A DNA stretch of 64,000 nucleotides from positions 2,976,001 to 3,040,000 of the forward strand of contig NZ_CP025804.1 in the NCBI RefSeq assembly GCF_003352085.1. Direction: 5' to 3'. The position numbers and the translations under genes were made by a program. The notes below the pieces were generated by a model, which was given only the letters and a program-made list of their open reading frames with translations, was not told the DNA's origin and did no database searches. The DNA comes from Sulfitobacter sp. SK012. Lineage in GTDB: Bacteria > Pseudomonadota > Alphaproteobacteria > Rhodobacterales > Rhodobacteraceae. This document shows positions 44,385-53,965 of this stretch, in pieces (positions within the stretch are counted from its first letter, which is position 1; every line of letters begins with the position of its first letter).

Positions 44385-45581
44385 TCAGTGTTCGCCGCCA
44401 CCGGCAAGGCCAACACCCGAGATGAGCGCGCCCCACACCTTTAGGCGCAAACCAACTGCCTTAATGATGCCAGTTGCGGCAATCACATGTCCTGAAACAC
44501 CAGGAAGGTTGGTGGTATAGGTCTGGACGACGCATCCGGTGCCATCCAGCATGATCTTTTCATGCTCAGGATGCTCAAGCTCGAAATAGACCAAGAGTGA
44601 TCCACGCTCCGCAACGCTACCGAGTTCCAGCAGCTTACTGCCCGGCACGACCTGTCCGGAGGATATAGCAGGTTGAAGGAAAGCCACCCTCGCCGGTATG
44701 ACCGAATTGCTAAACGACAAGTTGGCGTTGCTGTCACAGGCAATTTCCGCGGGCATCCCTTCGAATAAGACCGCGCGCGCCACCTGAGAGAAACCGGCGA
44801 TTACCCTGAGTGGTAAACCTTCTGGGCGGTCTGGGATGATCACCATCGCGGGGCTTAGAACGAAGGTCGATGCTGGGCTGCCAACGCTTAGGGACAACTG
44901 CGTCACGACACCGCCAGTAAAGGAGTGCACTTCAGTCTTGATCAACGCGGCTTGCGCGCTTTCTATTGCAGCTTCGGCAGCTTTGGTCTGTGCGGGGATC
45001 GTCTGTGAAATATCGGCCTGAGCCAAATGCACCTGCGCCTCGGCAGCTTCCAACTTGGCTTCGTCAACTTTGACGGTAGCTTCAAGCTTTTGCACAGCGT
45101 CTTGCGAACCGACGTTTCTTTCGAACAGCGTCACCGCGTCCTGCAGTTCTTCGCTCCGCTCATCAAGCGTTGCTGTTGCTTGAGCCACACTGGCTTGCGC
45201 AACTCTTAGGGTATCTTCAGCCTTGATCGCGGCTGCAGCAAGCGTTCCCAATTCAGCCTCAGCTTGCCTCAGCGTCGCCTTTTGGGAGCTGTTTTCAATG
45301 CGAAACAGCAGGTCCCCGGCTTCTACTCTTTGTCCATTGATAACGTCCAGCTCGGTCACGGGACCTGCAGTTTGCGCCACAACCGAAACAGTGCGGTACG
45401 GCAACACACCCGAATAGGATTTCGGGTGGAAATAGAAAATCAGCAGAAACAGGAAGAAAGCAAGGGTTGCCCAAAGGAACACTGCGGTGCGCATGTTCCA
45501 GACAGTCATCGCTTCGCCTCGGCGCTTCAGCTGAAAGTAACGGATAAGGACGGGAAAAGAGGTGAAGAGAAGTTCAAACAG
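44385..45581 (-). CDS. HlyD-family membrane fusion protein, probable CTG start
   Basis: A 398-residue periplasmic adaptor. It has an N-terminal membrane helix (AVFLWATLAFFLFLLIFYF), a lipoyl-like half (VVAQTAGPVTELDVINGQRV), a long alpha-helical coiled-coil hairpin (about residues 110-220), the second lipoyl half and a beta-barrel. Homologs of this type usually begin MFELLF. Here that phrase reads LFELLF with a CTG at 45581, and a perfect AAGGAG lies 7 bases upstream inside the previous gene's last codons. The first in-frame ATG (45509) would remove 24 residues of that conserved lead. It overlaps the upstream gene by 8 bases. No outer-membrane or pump gene is adjacent. Confidence 0.8.
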   Translation of the reverse strand: MFELLFTSFPVLIRYFQLKRRGEAMTVWNMRTAVFLWATLAFFLFLLIFYFHPKSYSGVLPYRTVSVVAQTAGPVTELDVINGQRVEAGDLLFRIENSSQKATLRQAEAELGTLAAAAIKAEDTLRVAQASVAQATATLDERSEELQDAVTLFERNVGSQDAVQKLEATVKVDEAKLEAAEAQVHLAQADISQTIPAQTKAAEAAIESAQAALIKTEVHSFTGGVVTQLSLSVGSPASTFVLSPAMVIIPDRPEGLPLRVIAGFSQVARAVLFEGMPAEIACDSNANLSFSNSVIPARVAFLQPAISSGQVVPGSKLLELGSVAERGSLLVYFELEHPEHEKIMLDGTGCVVQTYTTNLPGVSGHVIAATGIIKAVGLRLKVWGALISGVGLAGGGEH

Positions 45582-46002
45582 CTTTGATCTCCTTGGATCC
45601 GTCGACCGCGTCAGGTTCACTGCTGCTGGCCGTTTTGGCTGAGGCAGTTGGCAATACCACTGCCGGTTCATGCTCTGATCCATGTTCCGTCCCGGCATGG
45701 AATCGCGACCAGTCGGACATCAATGCAATGAGGATCGCGGTTATCGGAAGGAAAATGTGGAAATGCCCCAAAGGGAAAATCTCGTAAAGCAAAGCAATTG
45801 CCAACAACGTCGGGATGGTCCTAGCCAGCGGCGTTCCATGGGCTTGCTTGTCAGCCCAGCGGTCAAAGGCCGCATAGAGTGTGACGACCCCGTAGAGCGC
45901 CAGCAATAAAACCACCAAAGAGATCACTGCGTAGGAATCTCCGTCACCTGGAGCCACAAACCAATGTGGGGCTGCGTGCCCGGTTCCTTCTTCGCTCGCC
46001 AT
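45574..46002 (-). CDS. Small inner-membrane protein preceding the HlyD-type gene
   Basis: A 142-residue protein with two or three membrane helices (YAVISLVVLLLALYGVVTLY; TLLAIALLYEIFPLGHFHIF; LPITAILIALM) and a hydrophilic, Ser/Ala-rich tail. I do not recognise a named family. Its final codons carry the AAGGAG that serves the HlyD-type start and the two genes overlap, so the protein is likely a partner of the adaptor. Confidence 0.72.
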   Translation of the reverse strand: MASEEGTGHAAPHWFVAPGDGDSYAVISLVVLLLALYGVVTLYAAFDRWADKQAHGTPLARTIPTLLAIALLYEIFPLGHFHIFLPITAILIALMSDWSRFHAGTEHGSEHEPAVVLPTASAKTASSSEPDAVDGSKEIKAV

Positions 46003-46231
46003 AACTCAGCCTCTCAAAATGCGGTTCAATATATAGGTTTTTCTACCTTCAACCGGCTGAAGTGTCTAATCACGTCTGACCAGAAAGCAGGTGCCTTTGT
46101 CACAAAATCATTTGCACAGTCTGCTGACACTATAAGGGAGATTTCCCCGCACGTAAGATGCAAACAAGATGGCAATGCAGGCTGCAAAGCGGCAAATGGT
46201 ACGACCGCCGACGGGTGTCGGTTTGCGGTAT

Positions 46232-47236
46232 TTAACGCACTTCGCGCATCAAGGTTTCGCGTATGATCTTCGTGGCTTGTTCATGAACCTTCATTCGGTC
46301 GACGCTTACATGATCCGAAAAGACATCAAGTTGCCCGATGAGCGGCGCGTCCGATGGGTACTCCAGAAACGTATAGTGCCCCACGTTTCGACCCAGATCA
46401 TGATGCTGAAAGCCCTTGTTTTGTTTCACAAGCCAATCGGCGCAATGCACTGATGGTGATTCGGGGTCAGCGCCGCCTGTCAGGATCGTCATCGGCACAC
46501 CAACCTGCGCGATGGATTGTGGGGTAAAAGACCGGATCGGCGGCGCTGGCGCAATCACGGCGCATGGATTGATCCTAGTGTCTGTGAAATCATCTCCATG
46601 CCGCGCCCATGAGTGCCGAAATGCCTGAGACGTCTCGATAAGGGTTGGAATGTGATCCGCAGCATCTGGAAATTCTTTGGGACCGCCTTGGGTGATCATG
46701 TTGGCGCTGCGCCACTGGTCGAATTCGTCCAATGAGGTTTGCGCCCCCGAGAGGGCCAGAATGGTGTGACCCCCAAGAGAAAACCCGGCCGCTGATACTC
46801 GGTCGAAATCCAGACTGTTGGCAAAGAACCCCGATGTTCCCAGCGATGTCAGAAGCACAGACAGGTCTGCGGCCCGCTCCCACCAACACAGAAACCCTTC
46901 TGCAAAATAAGACTCCAAGCCCGTGTTTCCGTGATGATTTGCGCCAATGACAACAAAGCCATCGCTCGCAAGGGCGCGGGCAAGCCAACCAAGGCTCTCT
47001 GCTGTGCCACCTGTGCCATGCGAGAGCAAAACAACCGGCAGCTCTTCACGCGTGCTCAGGTTGGCATCACGGATCACATCACCGAGTGCAAAAAACGGCT
47101 CTGAAACTGGAACCCCACATCCCTCGTTCTGTGTGGGATACCACGCCGACCAGGCAATGGGTCGCGTTCCGGTATTTTGCCAGTTTGAGCGCGCCGCGTC
47201 GTGGATCACCCCTGTTCGGTAGCCGCATTTTGCCAT
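46232..47236 (-). CDS. Alpha/beta hydrolase, dienelactone-hydrolase/PAF-acetylhydrolase-like
   Basis: A 334-residue hydrolase. The oxyanion segment LLSHGTGGTAESLGWLARAL lies near residue 68. The nucleophile elbow AGFSLGG is near 150 and the acid/His partners are probably in TGGADPES and NVGHYTFLE near the end. This fits the predicted dienelactone hydrolase group (COG4188). AGGGAGAA precedes the ATG. The N-terminal YRTGVIHDAAR segment resembles strand 1 of those enzymes. It has no signal peptide and stands alone; the substrate is unknown. Confidence 0.8.
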   Translation of the reverse strand: MAKCGYRTGVIHDAARSNWQNTGTRPIAWSAWYPTQNEGCGVPVSEPFFALGDVIRDANLSTREELPVVLLSHGTGGTAESLGWLARALASDGFVVIGANHHGNTGLESYFAEGFLCWWERAADLSVLLTSLGTSGFFANSLDFDRVSAAGFSLGGHTILALSGAQTSLDEFDQWRSANMITQGGPKEFPDAADHIPTLIETSQAFRHSWARHGDDFTDTRINPCAVIAPAPPIRSFTPQSIAQVGVPMTILTGGADPESPSVHCADWLVKQNKGFQHHDLGRNVGHYTFLEYPSDAPLIGQLDVFSDHVSVDRMKVHEQATKIIRETLMREVR

Positions 47237-47519
47237 TTCGATTCTCCCTCAACGTCAACGATCTGGAAATTGTGATACTTTTCAATGTTCCATCTGGCTC
47301 AGTTCACGTTGACTGTCGCGCCCATGCCGAGGGTAATTGGGGTTGGGCCCACTTGCTGAACATCACACCTCGCCGAAGGTTTCATTGAGCTAGTTTAGGA
47401 CGTGACTTGAGCAGTTAGCCTTACCTTCGGCCAATCCTGTCTCTTCTCTTAAGCGCCCATTAACCATTCTTCTGCACCATCGACCCCAACAACGACTTTG
47501 ATACGCGGGGGCTACTGGA

Positions 47520-48440
47520 ATGAACGACCCGAAGAGGCCTGATGGACTGGCTACAACCAATAGAAACCGCATGCGGCCCTTAAGGCCCGCGCGTCAAGGT
47601 GGATTTTCTGATGCGGCAATGCGTGGCTTAGATGATCTTGAGGCCAGGCTGCCGCCTCCTGGCGCGGTGCTGTCGCCGGCGTTTGCGCCCTCCCACAAAC
47701 GGAACCAACGACTGTCCTACGAGGCGTCCGCGGGCGGCGGTATGATCCGCGATGCCCATGGCATCAAGGTCCCGCATTACTGGGGTCACCGCGAAAGACT
47801 ACGCTCGCGGTTTCTATCAGGCGGCCACAAACCCATGCCAGAATATGAGTTGTTGGAGCTGTTGTTGTTCAACGCCATTCCTCGCATCGATGTGAAACCC
47901 TTGGCCAAAAGGCTATTGGCCGCATTTGGCGACCTCAACGGCGTTATCGCCGCCTCCGAAAGCAGCGTCCTAAAGATCGAAGGAACAACTCCCAAAGTAT
48001 ATCTACAGCTCCGGATATCAGAGGCGTTTGCCCAACGTATGGGACAGTCGAAAATCCTCAAAAAAGATATTTTGTCCTCTTGGGATGATCTGATCAGCTA
48101 CTGTCGTGTCTCAATGGCGCACCGCGATACCGAGCAGTTTCGTATCATTTTCCTTGATCGAAAAAATAACGTGATCGCGGATGAAGAACAGGCAGTTGGG
48201 ACGGTGGATCATGTCCCCGTTTATCCGCGAGAGGTTGTAAAGCGAAGCCTGGAATTGAACGCCAGTGCCATCATTCTGGTCCACAACCACCCATCAGGTG
48301 ACCCCACCCCCAGTCAAGAAGACATCACCATGACCGACCTCATTCAAACCGCGTGTTCGTCCGTCAGCATTACCATCCATGACCACGTCATTATCGGCAA
48401 AGAAACTGAGGTCTCATTTCGATCGTTGGGCTATCTCTAA
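47520..48440 (+). CDS. radC: RadC/JAB-domain protein
   Basis: A 306-residue RadC-family protein. A helix-hairpin-helix-like region (ELLELLLFNAIPRIDVKPLA) lies near residue 105. The C-terminal JAMM metalloprotease-like core has the metal ligands in HNHPSGDPTPSQED near 257. Typical RadC is about 225 residues; here a disordered basic lead of about 75 residues precedes the conserved part, so a start further in (for example at MIRDAHG) is possible. Its role is uncertain: classical DNA-repair claims for RadC have been questioned. Confidence 0.87.
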   Translation: MNDPKRPDGLATTNRNRMRPLRPARQGGFSDAAMRGLDDLEARLPPPGAVLSPAFAPSHKRNQRLSYEASAGGGMIRDAHGIKVPHYWGHRERLRSRFLSGGHKPMPEYELLELLLFNAIPRIDVKPLAKRLLAAFGDLNGVIAASESSVLKIEGTTPKVYLQLRISEAFAQRMGQSKILKKDILSSWDDLISYCRVSMAHRDTEQFRIIFLDRKNNVIADEEQAVGTVDHVPVYPREVVKRSLELNASAIILVHNHPSGDPTPSQEDITMTDLIQTACSSVSITIHDHVIIGKETEVSFRSLGYL

Positions 48441-48598
48441 CCGCAAATACAACTCCCAAGGGTAAGCTTTCCGTCGAAGAACGTTGCCCTTCCGATTGAG
48501 CGATATCGCTCCCTATATTCGCGGAAAGCGCGCGGTGCATGATGTTGCAAATGGGAATGATTTTGAAACAGCGTTGACCGACGTTAGGGCTATTTGAG

Positions 48599-48638
48599 AG
48601 GCATCGGTAGGCAGAAAACGCCCGACATACCGATGCCT
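48599..48638 (-). terminator. Hairpin downstream of choV
   Basis: AGGCATCGGTA at 48599-48609 pairs perfectly with TACCGATGCCT at 48628-48638, with an inner GGGCG/CTGCC pairing. It lies 25 bp past the choV stop and 160 bp past the radC stop. T-runs are weak, so it may act as a 3'-end stabiliser. Confidence 0.55.
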
Positions 48639-48662
48639 TTGGCCAATTGGTCGAACGGTTCG

Positions 48663-49691
48663 CTAATCCTTGAGGCGCTCAATGATACTGGCGGCCGTTA
48701 CAGTTCCAATCTGGGTTCCACCTTCTGTGACCTGCAACACCGCATCTTCGCCATTCAAACACTCTATCAATGACCGCACAGGCGTTTCGGGGCTGACTGA
48801 CGCAGCTTCGTGAGCATCCTGGCGAGGTTCAAGCATCACATCGCGGGCGGTCAACACACCAAGCGGGTTCATGTTAGCCACAAAATCAGCGACATAATTA
48901 CTGGCCGGGTTCGAGAAAATCTCGCGCGGGGTGCCGGCTTGGACAATTCGCCCGCCTTCCATAATGGCGATACGCCCACCAAGCTTGAACGCTTCATCAA
49001 GGTCGTGACTGACAAAAATGATGGTCCGCTTTAGCGCGCTTTGCAGTTCAAGCAACTCGTCCTGCAGGCGTGTGCGAATCAACGGATCGAGCGCCGAAAA
49101 CGGCTCGTCCATTAACAGGATTGGCGCTTCGGTGGCAAAGGCGCGGGCAAGCCCGACGCGCTGCTGCATGCCACCGGACAAATCGCCCACCTTGCGGTCA
49201 GCCCATCCATCAAGCCCCACCAGAGACAGTTGTGCATCGGCGCGCTCCAACCGTTCGGCTTTGGGCACTTCTGCCAACTCAAGCCCGAGGGCCACGTTTT
49301 CGCGCACTGTGCGCCACGGCAGCAGGCCGAATTGCTGGAACACCATCGATACGCGCGTCTGGCGGATGTGGCGCAGCATCTTGGGGCGGGCGTTTGTAAC
49401 GTCGATCATCTGATCGCCGTCATTCACCCTCACACAGCCTCGCGCGACCGGGTTCAGGCCGTTTACCGCGCGCAGCAGCGTTGATTTGCCGGACCCCGAC
49501 AGGCCCATCAGCACAAGGATCTCCCCTTCGCCAACGCTGAGCGTACAATCATGCACCCCCAGCACCTGCCCGGTGGCCTTTTGAATTTCAGGACGGTCTT
49601 GTCCTGCGTCCATCAAAGGCAAAGCAACGTTCGGCTTGTCACCAAAAACAATAGAAACGTTGTCGAATTCTACAGCATTCTCCATTGTCAT
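48663..49691 (-). CDS. choV: Choline ABC transporter ATP-binding subunit ChoV
   Basis: A 342-residue ATPase of the ProV/OpuAA class. Walker A GLSGSGKSTLLRAVNG is near residue 62, the signature LSGGMQQRVGLARAFA near 168 and Walker B LLMDEPFSALDP near 188. A C-terminal CBS-like tail (VRSLIECLNGEDAVLQVTEG) follows. The partner genes choW and choX define choline as the substrate. Its ATG overlaps the choW stop by four bases. Confidence 0.9.
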   Translation of the reverse strand: MTMENAVEFDNVSIVFGDKPNVALPLMDAGQDRPEIQKATGQVLGVHDCTLSVGEGEILVLMGLSGSGKSTLLRAVNGLNPVARGCVRVNDGDQMIDVTNARPKMLRHIRQTRVSMVFQQFGLLPWRTVRENVALGLELAEVPKAERLERADAQLSLVGLDGWADRKVGDLSGGMQQRVGLARAFATEAPILLMDEPFSALDPLIRTRLQDELLELQSALKRTIIFVSHDLDEAFKLGGRIAIMEGGRIVQAGTPREIFSNPASNYVADFVANMNPLGVLTARDVMLEPRQDAHEAASVSPETPVRSLIECLNGEDAVLQVTEGGTQIGTVTAASIIERLKD

Positions 49692-50521
49692 TTGCCCCCT
49701 ACCCGCAACATCCGGTCGAGCATAATCGCCACGACAACGATGATCAGACCGGATTCAAAACCCAACCCAGTGTTCACCTGATTAAGCGCGCGTACGACCG
49801 GCACACCGAGCCCGTCAGCCCCAACTAGAGCCGCGATGACCACCATTGAAAGTGACAACATGATCGTCTGGTTGAGGCCCGTCATGATCTGCGGCAGTGC
49901 ATAGGGCAGCTCAATTTTCCATAATGTCTGGCGCGGCTTTGCCCCAAACGCCTGTGCCGCCTCAAGAAGCGCCGTGGGTGTCGAGGAAATACCCAATTGC
50001 GTCAGGCGGATCGGTGCGGGAAGCACAAAGATAACCGTGGCAATAAGGCCGGGGACCATGCCAATCCCAAAGAACACGATCGCAGGGATCAAGTAGACGA
50101 AGGTCGGCAAGGTCTGCATCAGGTCCAGTACCGGGCGCATAAAGCGATAGAGTTTCGGACGGTGGGCCGCCGCGATGCCGATAGGCACGCCGACGCCCAT
50201 GCAGACCACACAAGCTGATAACACAAGCGTCAGGCTTTCAGTGGTTTCCTCCCAATAGTCTTGGTTGAGGATGAACAGAAACCCGATGGCGATAAAGAGC
50301 GGTGTCTTCCAGTTGCGCTGGATTAAATAGGTCAGTGCCACGAACGCCGCGATGATGAAAAGCGGATGCGGGGTTTGCAGAACCCAAAGGATCGCGTCGA
50401 TCAGCGCTTCCATCGCCAGGGCCAGCCCATCAAAGAACCACGCTCCGTTGATTTGCAGCCAGTCAAACATCGCCTCTGCGACGTCATCAACAGGGATTTT
50501 ATTTTCAGTTATCCAGTTCAT
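49688..50521 (-). CDS. choW: Choline ABC transporter permease ChoW
   Basis: A 277-residue single-unit permease of the ProW class, with about six membrane helices and the EAA loop LLEAAQAFGAKPRQTLWKIE near residue 190. GGAGG stands 4 bases before the ATG. It pairs with ChoV. Unlike tmoW it is not duplicated. The binding-protein gene choX lies 1.3 kb upstream, with an opposed gene in between, so choWV probably needs its own promoter. Confidence 0.9.
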   Translation of the reverse strand: MNWITENKIPVDDVAEAMFDWLQINGAWFFDGLALAMEALIDAILWVLQTPHPLFIIAAFVALTYLIQRNWKTPLFIAIGFLFILNQDYWEETTESLTLVLSACVVCMGVGVPIGIAAAHRPKLYRFMRPVLDLMQTLPTFVYLIPAIVFFGIGMVPGLIATVIFVLPAPIRLTQLGISSTPTALLEAAQAFGAKPRQTLWKIELPYALPQIMTGLNQTIMLSLSMVVIAALVGADGLGVPVVRALNQVNTGLGFESGLIIVVVAIMLDRMLRVGGK

Positions 50522-50674
50522 GGGGCCTCCAATCTTGTGCGAAATGCGCCCGTTTTGAGTGTCTCATAGGTCAAATATTCCCGCTGTGATATAATGCTTT
50601 TCTCGCCCTGCGTGTATTATAGGGGTGCCTGAGGGCGTTTTCGCCGAAACCATTTCAAAGAAAGGACTTTTCCC

Positions 50675-51787
50675 ATGATGGAGGCAAACAAGGTTATTGA
50701 GAACCGGAAGATCCGGATAGCGACGATGGGTGACGAAGCACTTGGCCCGTTGAAGCTGCTGCCGGGTAAATGGGCAAATATCCGCCCAGAGTTTCGTGAT
50801 GGCAGTAACTTCAAAGGCGAAGGCACTTTGGAAGGCCAAGGCCAAAGTCCATTTGATGGGCGTGGCTGGAACCTGATCGCCCTGCCCTTTGCGGGACCGG
50901 ACCGCGATTACCGCCTGTTGATGAACCAATATAACGAGGTCCTGAGCTTTACCAAAGTTGACGAGGCTGTGCCCAATCGCGGCATTATCAAGAACGGGAC
51001 AACCCAAGCTGCCGATCAAAAAGTTGCGGCGCTTGATTACGAACAGACCATCGCCCAGATCGCAGCCGAAGACATTGGTGCCAGCGAATTTGCCGGTGGA
51101 GCCGAATTGCCCATTCACCACGAGCCGGGGTTCTTTTTGCATATGAAAGAGCAGCGCGTCGACGGTGTGGACATCGCGCGTCTTTCTACAATTCCGCATG
51201 GAAATTCTGCGACATCTTTGGGCATTTCGGAGGTCTTTGACGGCCCGCCAACCATTCCACCGATTGATGGGTTTCCTGTTGGTATCACCCCTGATATTGC
51301 CGCCGCCGTCGCCGGGGCAAGTGACCCCGACACTTATCTGTTTCCCTACCATGAATTCGCCAACAACCCTTTCAAGGGGGTGCTGGGTGCGGTGCCTTTT
51401 CCGGGTTTCAATGTGGCGCAGGCCAATGAATTGTTGGCGTTGGGGATGCCCAATAACGTTTTGCGCACAACACTGCTTCATACCGACACGACGCTTCTGG
51501 AGGGGGGGATCGTCAACATCCCCTTTGTTGAACGGCAAGCGGACGCCGCCGAGATGCAATCGACCTTCTGGATCATGGAATTGGATGAAGAGGGTCTCAA
51601 TGGCAATCCCAAGCTGTTGCTGGCGTATTCGCAATTCATTTTCTTGGATTTCTTCCCCCGCCCCGGTGGGCAGGAAGGATTGATCAGATGGCCACATATT
51701 TCGATCAACATGATGGAAAAGATCGAAGAACCACCCAGCGTTCAGACAGAAGACATGATCATCGCCTATGCGATGACAGATAAATAA
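50675..51787 (+). CDS. Conserved hypothetical protein inside the cho locus
   Basis: A 370-residue soluble protein with no signal peptide. It has a beta-rich pattern: LLPGKWANIRPEFRDGSNFK and GWNLIALPFAGPDRDYRLLM suggest a lipocalin- or nitrobindin-like barrel. The second half repeats similar strands (IPFVERQADAAEMQSTFWIM). I believe such proteins are sometimes labelled heme-binding, but I see no clear heme ligand pattern. AAAGGA lies upstream of the tandem ATG. It is opposed to choX and choWV and sits exactly between them. A 14-bp-stem terminator follows. Confidence 0.75.
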   Translation: MMEANKVIENRKIRIATMGDEALGPLKLLPGKWANIRPEFRDGSNFKGEGTLEGQGQSPFDGRGWNLIALPFAGPDRDYRLLMNQYNEVLSFTKVDEAVPNRGIIKNGTTQAADQKVAALDYEQTIAQIAAEDIGASEFAGGAELPIHHEPGFFLHMKEQRVDGVDIARLSTIPHGNSATSLGISEVFDGPPTIPPIDGFPVGITPDIAAAVAGASDPDTYLFPYHEFANNPFKGVLGAVPFPGFNVAQANELLALGMPNNVLRTTLLHTDTTLLEGGIVNIPFVERQADAAEMQSTFWIMELDEEGLNGNPKLLLAYSQFIFLDFFPRPGGQEGLIRWPHISINMMEKIEEPPSVQTEDMIIAYAMTDK

Positions 51788-51804
51788 ACGCTGAAATCAA
51801 AGAT

Positions 51805-51836
51805 GCAGGGCCTGCCAACTTCTTGGCAGGCCCTGC
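51805..51836. terminator. 14-bp perfect hairpin between two convergent genes
   Basis: GCAGGGCCTGCCAA at 51805-51818 pairs perfectly with TTGGCAGGCCCTGC at 51823-51836 around a 4-base loop. It lies 17 bp past the stop of the plus-strand gene and 11 bp past the choX stop, so it serves both. T-runs are short. Confidence 0.8.
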
Positions 51837-51847
51837 TCCAATATCGC

Positions 51848-52771
51848 TTACTTCAGCGCGGCAGCAGCTGCCATTGCATCACCACCGTCTTTGGTGGTCA
51901 CGCCCGCAAGCCAAGTGTCGAGCACGGCAGGGTTTGATTTAATCCACTCGGCAGCAGCCTCTTGTGGCTCTTTGCCGTCATCCAAGATCGCGCCCATGAT
52001 TTCGTTTTCCATGGCCAACGTGAACTCAAGGTTGTTCAACAGTGCGCCCACGTTCGGGCATTCCGCGGCATAGCCTTTACGGGTGTTGGTATGAACGGTC
52101 GCACCGCCCAGATCGGGACCAAAGAAATCATCGCCGCCTTCAAGATACGTCAGTTCGAAATTGGCGTTCATGGGATGTGGCTCCCAACCGAGGAAGACAA
52201 TCGGATCGCCCTTGCGATCATTGCGAGCAACCTGTGCCAGCATGCCCTGCTCGGAGGATTCAACAACCTCGAACTCTCTGAGGTCAAAGGCGTTGTCGTC
52301 GATCATTGATTGGATCAGGCGGTTGCCGTCATTGCCCGCTTCAATGCCATAAATCTTGCCGTCCAGCGCGTCAGCGTTGGCAGCAATGGCCGCAAAGCTG
52401 GTGATGCCCAGATCAGCGGCCACCTTGTTGACAGCCAGCGTGTATTTCGCACCGGTCAAGTTGGCGCGCAGGCTTTCTACGGTGCCGGCTTCGCGGTACG
52501 GAGCGATGTCGGCTTCCATGGTGGGCATCCAGTTGCCCAGAAATACATCGATGTCGCCCGCCGCCATGGACGTATACGTGACAGGAACGGACAGGATTTT
52601 GATGTCCGTCTCATAGCCCAGAGCTTCGAGCACAACGGTGGTTGCAGCGGTTGTTGCGGTGATGTCGGTCCAGCCCACGTCAGAGAAGGTCACGGCATCG
52701 CAACCCTCAGCCGCGGCAAAGCCTGCACTCAGTGTCAGGGCCAGTGCGGATGTTGTCAAAAGTCGTTTCAT
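51848..52771 (-). CDS. choX: Choline-binding periplasmic protein ChoX
   Basis: A 307-residue binding protein with a signal peptide (MKRLLTTSALALTLSAGFAA, cut near AAA-EG). The mature start CDAVTFSDVGWTDITATTAA, then SVPVTYTSMAAGDIDVFLGN, and IVFLGWEPHPMNANFEL closely match Sinorhizobium-type ChoX. The aromatic and Asp residues of the choline cage lie in those segments. I chose the ATG at 52771, with GGGAGA 8 bases upstream, instead of the frame from 52813, because it starts the signal peptide cleanly. Confidence 0.92.
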   Translation of the reverse strand: MKRLLTTSALALTLSAGFAAAEGCDAVTFSDVGWTDITATTAATTVVLEALGYETDIKILSVPVTYTSMAAGDIDVFLGNWMPTMEADIAPYREAGTVESLRANLTGAKYTLAVNKVAADLGITSFAAIAANADALDGKIYGIEAGNDGNRLIQSMIDDNAFDLREFEVVESSEQGMLAQVARNDRKGDPIVFLGWEPHPMNANFELTYLEGGDDFFGPDLGGATVHTNTRKGYAAECPNVGALLNNLEFTLAMENEIMGAILDDGKEPQEAAAEWIKSNPAVLDTWLAGVTTKDGGDAMAAAAALK

Positions 52772-52955
52772 AATGGTGTCTCCCGGTTGGCTTTTTATTG
52801 ATTGATGAGTCAATCAACAGCGTCGCAAGCGGTATTGCAAGGCATTTTTGGAGCCCATCTAACCCAAGCGCAACCCCGAGGATGCAATGATCAAGCCCGC
52901 GGTGCAACGCAGCGAATTGGAATACCTATGATTTTCGGGATCCGCGCAGGGCGCG

Positions 52956-53963
52956 TCAGACGCGTTTCCCGGCGGCGTCAAACAGCATCTCGTCTGTCTT
53001 GTTCCATGTGAGGTTGACGGTCTCCCCCTCAGCCGCAATGTCATCAGATGCGTTTTGGCGCACAGTCACAAGCGTCCCATCGGCAAGCTTTACATGAATG
53101 AGCGTCTCGGCACCCAGCGCCTCGGTATAGAGAATAACGCCGTCAATTTTCTGCGCACCCTCCGCGATCAGCACATGCTCGGGGCGCACACCAAGTGTGA
53201 CTGCGCCCCCTGACGGCTCTTGTGCCAGTTCCGCTTTCATAAAGTTGGTTGGCGGTGACCCGATAAAGCCCGCGACAAATTCAGTTGCCGGATTGGCATA
53301 GACCTCGAGCGGTGCCCCGATCTGATCTGCAATGCCGCCGTTCATAACAATCATTCGGTCAGCCAGTGTCATCGCTTCGACCTGATCGTGGGTCACATAA
53401 AGCGAAGTGACGCCCAACCGACGTTGGAGTTGCTTGATCTCCAGACGCATCTGCACGCGCAGTTTCGCATCTAGGTTCGACAGCGGTTCGTCGAATAGGA
53501 ACACGGCTGGTTTGCGCACGATGGCGCGGCCCATGGCGACGCGTTGGCGTTGACCACCAGAAAGCTCGCGAGGTCGGCGCTTAAGGTACTCTTCAAGCTG
53601 CAACAGAACTGCGGCTTCCATCACCCGTTCGGCGATTTCGGGCTTTGGCCGGCCAGCAATTTTCAGGCCGTAGCCCATGTTTTCTTCGACCGTCATATGC
53701 GGATAGAGCGCGTAATTCTGAAACACCATCGCGATGTCACGGTCCATCGGTTCAAGCTCATTGACCATGCGGTCCCCAATATGGACCTCGCCACTGCTGA
53801 CTGTCTCTAGCCCTCCGACCATGCGCAACAATGTGGATTTACCACAGCCCGAAGGCCCGACAATCACAATCAGTTCGCCATCGGCAATGTCGATATCGAC
53901 ACCGTGGATCACATCCGTTTTGCCAAAGGATTTCTTGATGCCCTGAAGGGAGACCGTTGCCAT
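52956..53963 (-). CDS. ugpC: Glycerol-3-phosphate ABC transporter ATP-binding subunit UgpC
   Basis: A 335-residue MalK/UgpC-type ATPase. Walker [10 protein letters not shown] is near residue 36, the signature [15 protein letters not shown] near 134 and Walker [15 protein letters not shown] near 153. The C-terminal TOBE barrel contains [11 protein letters not shown]. This class can be shared between sugar transporters, but its place behind ugpBAE supports UgpC. It starts 2 bp after the ugpE stop and is the last gene of the operon. Confidence 0.88.
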   Translation of the reverse strand: MATVSLQGIKKSFGKTDVIHGVDIDIADGELIVIVGPSGCGKSTLLRMVGGLETVSSGEVHIGDRMVNELEPMDRDIAMVFQNYALYPHMTVEENMGYGLKIAGRPKPEIAERVMEAAVLLQLEEYLKRRPRELSGGQRQRVAMGRAIVRKPAVFLFDEPLSNLDAKLRVQMRLEIKQLQRRLGVTSLYVTHDQVEAMTLADRMIVMNGGIADQIGAPLEVYANPATEFVAGFIGSPPTNFMKAELAQEPSGGAVTLGVRPEHVLIAEGAQKIDGVILYTEALGAETLIHVKLADGTLVTVRQNASDDIAAEGETVNLTWNKTDEMLFDAAGKRV

Positions 53964-53965
53964 AC

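Noticed and set aside
50564..51697. 377-codon open frame on the minus strand
   Set aside because: It lies antisense over the better-supported 370-residue plus-strand gene, has no ribosome binding site, and its composition (many Gln/Arg/His runs, no domain) is that of a shadow frame.
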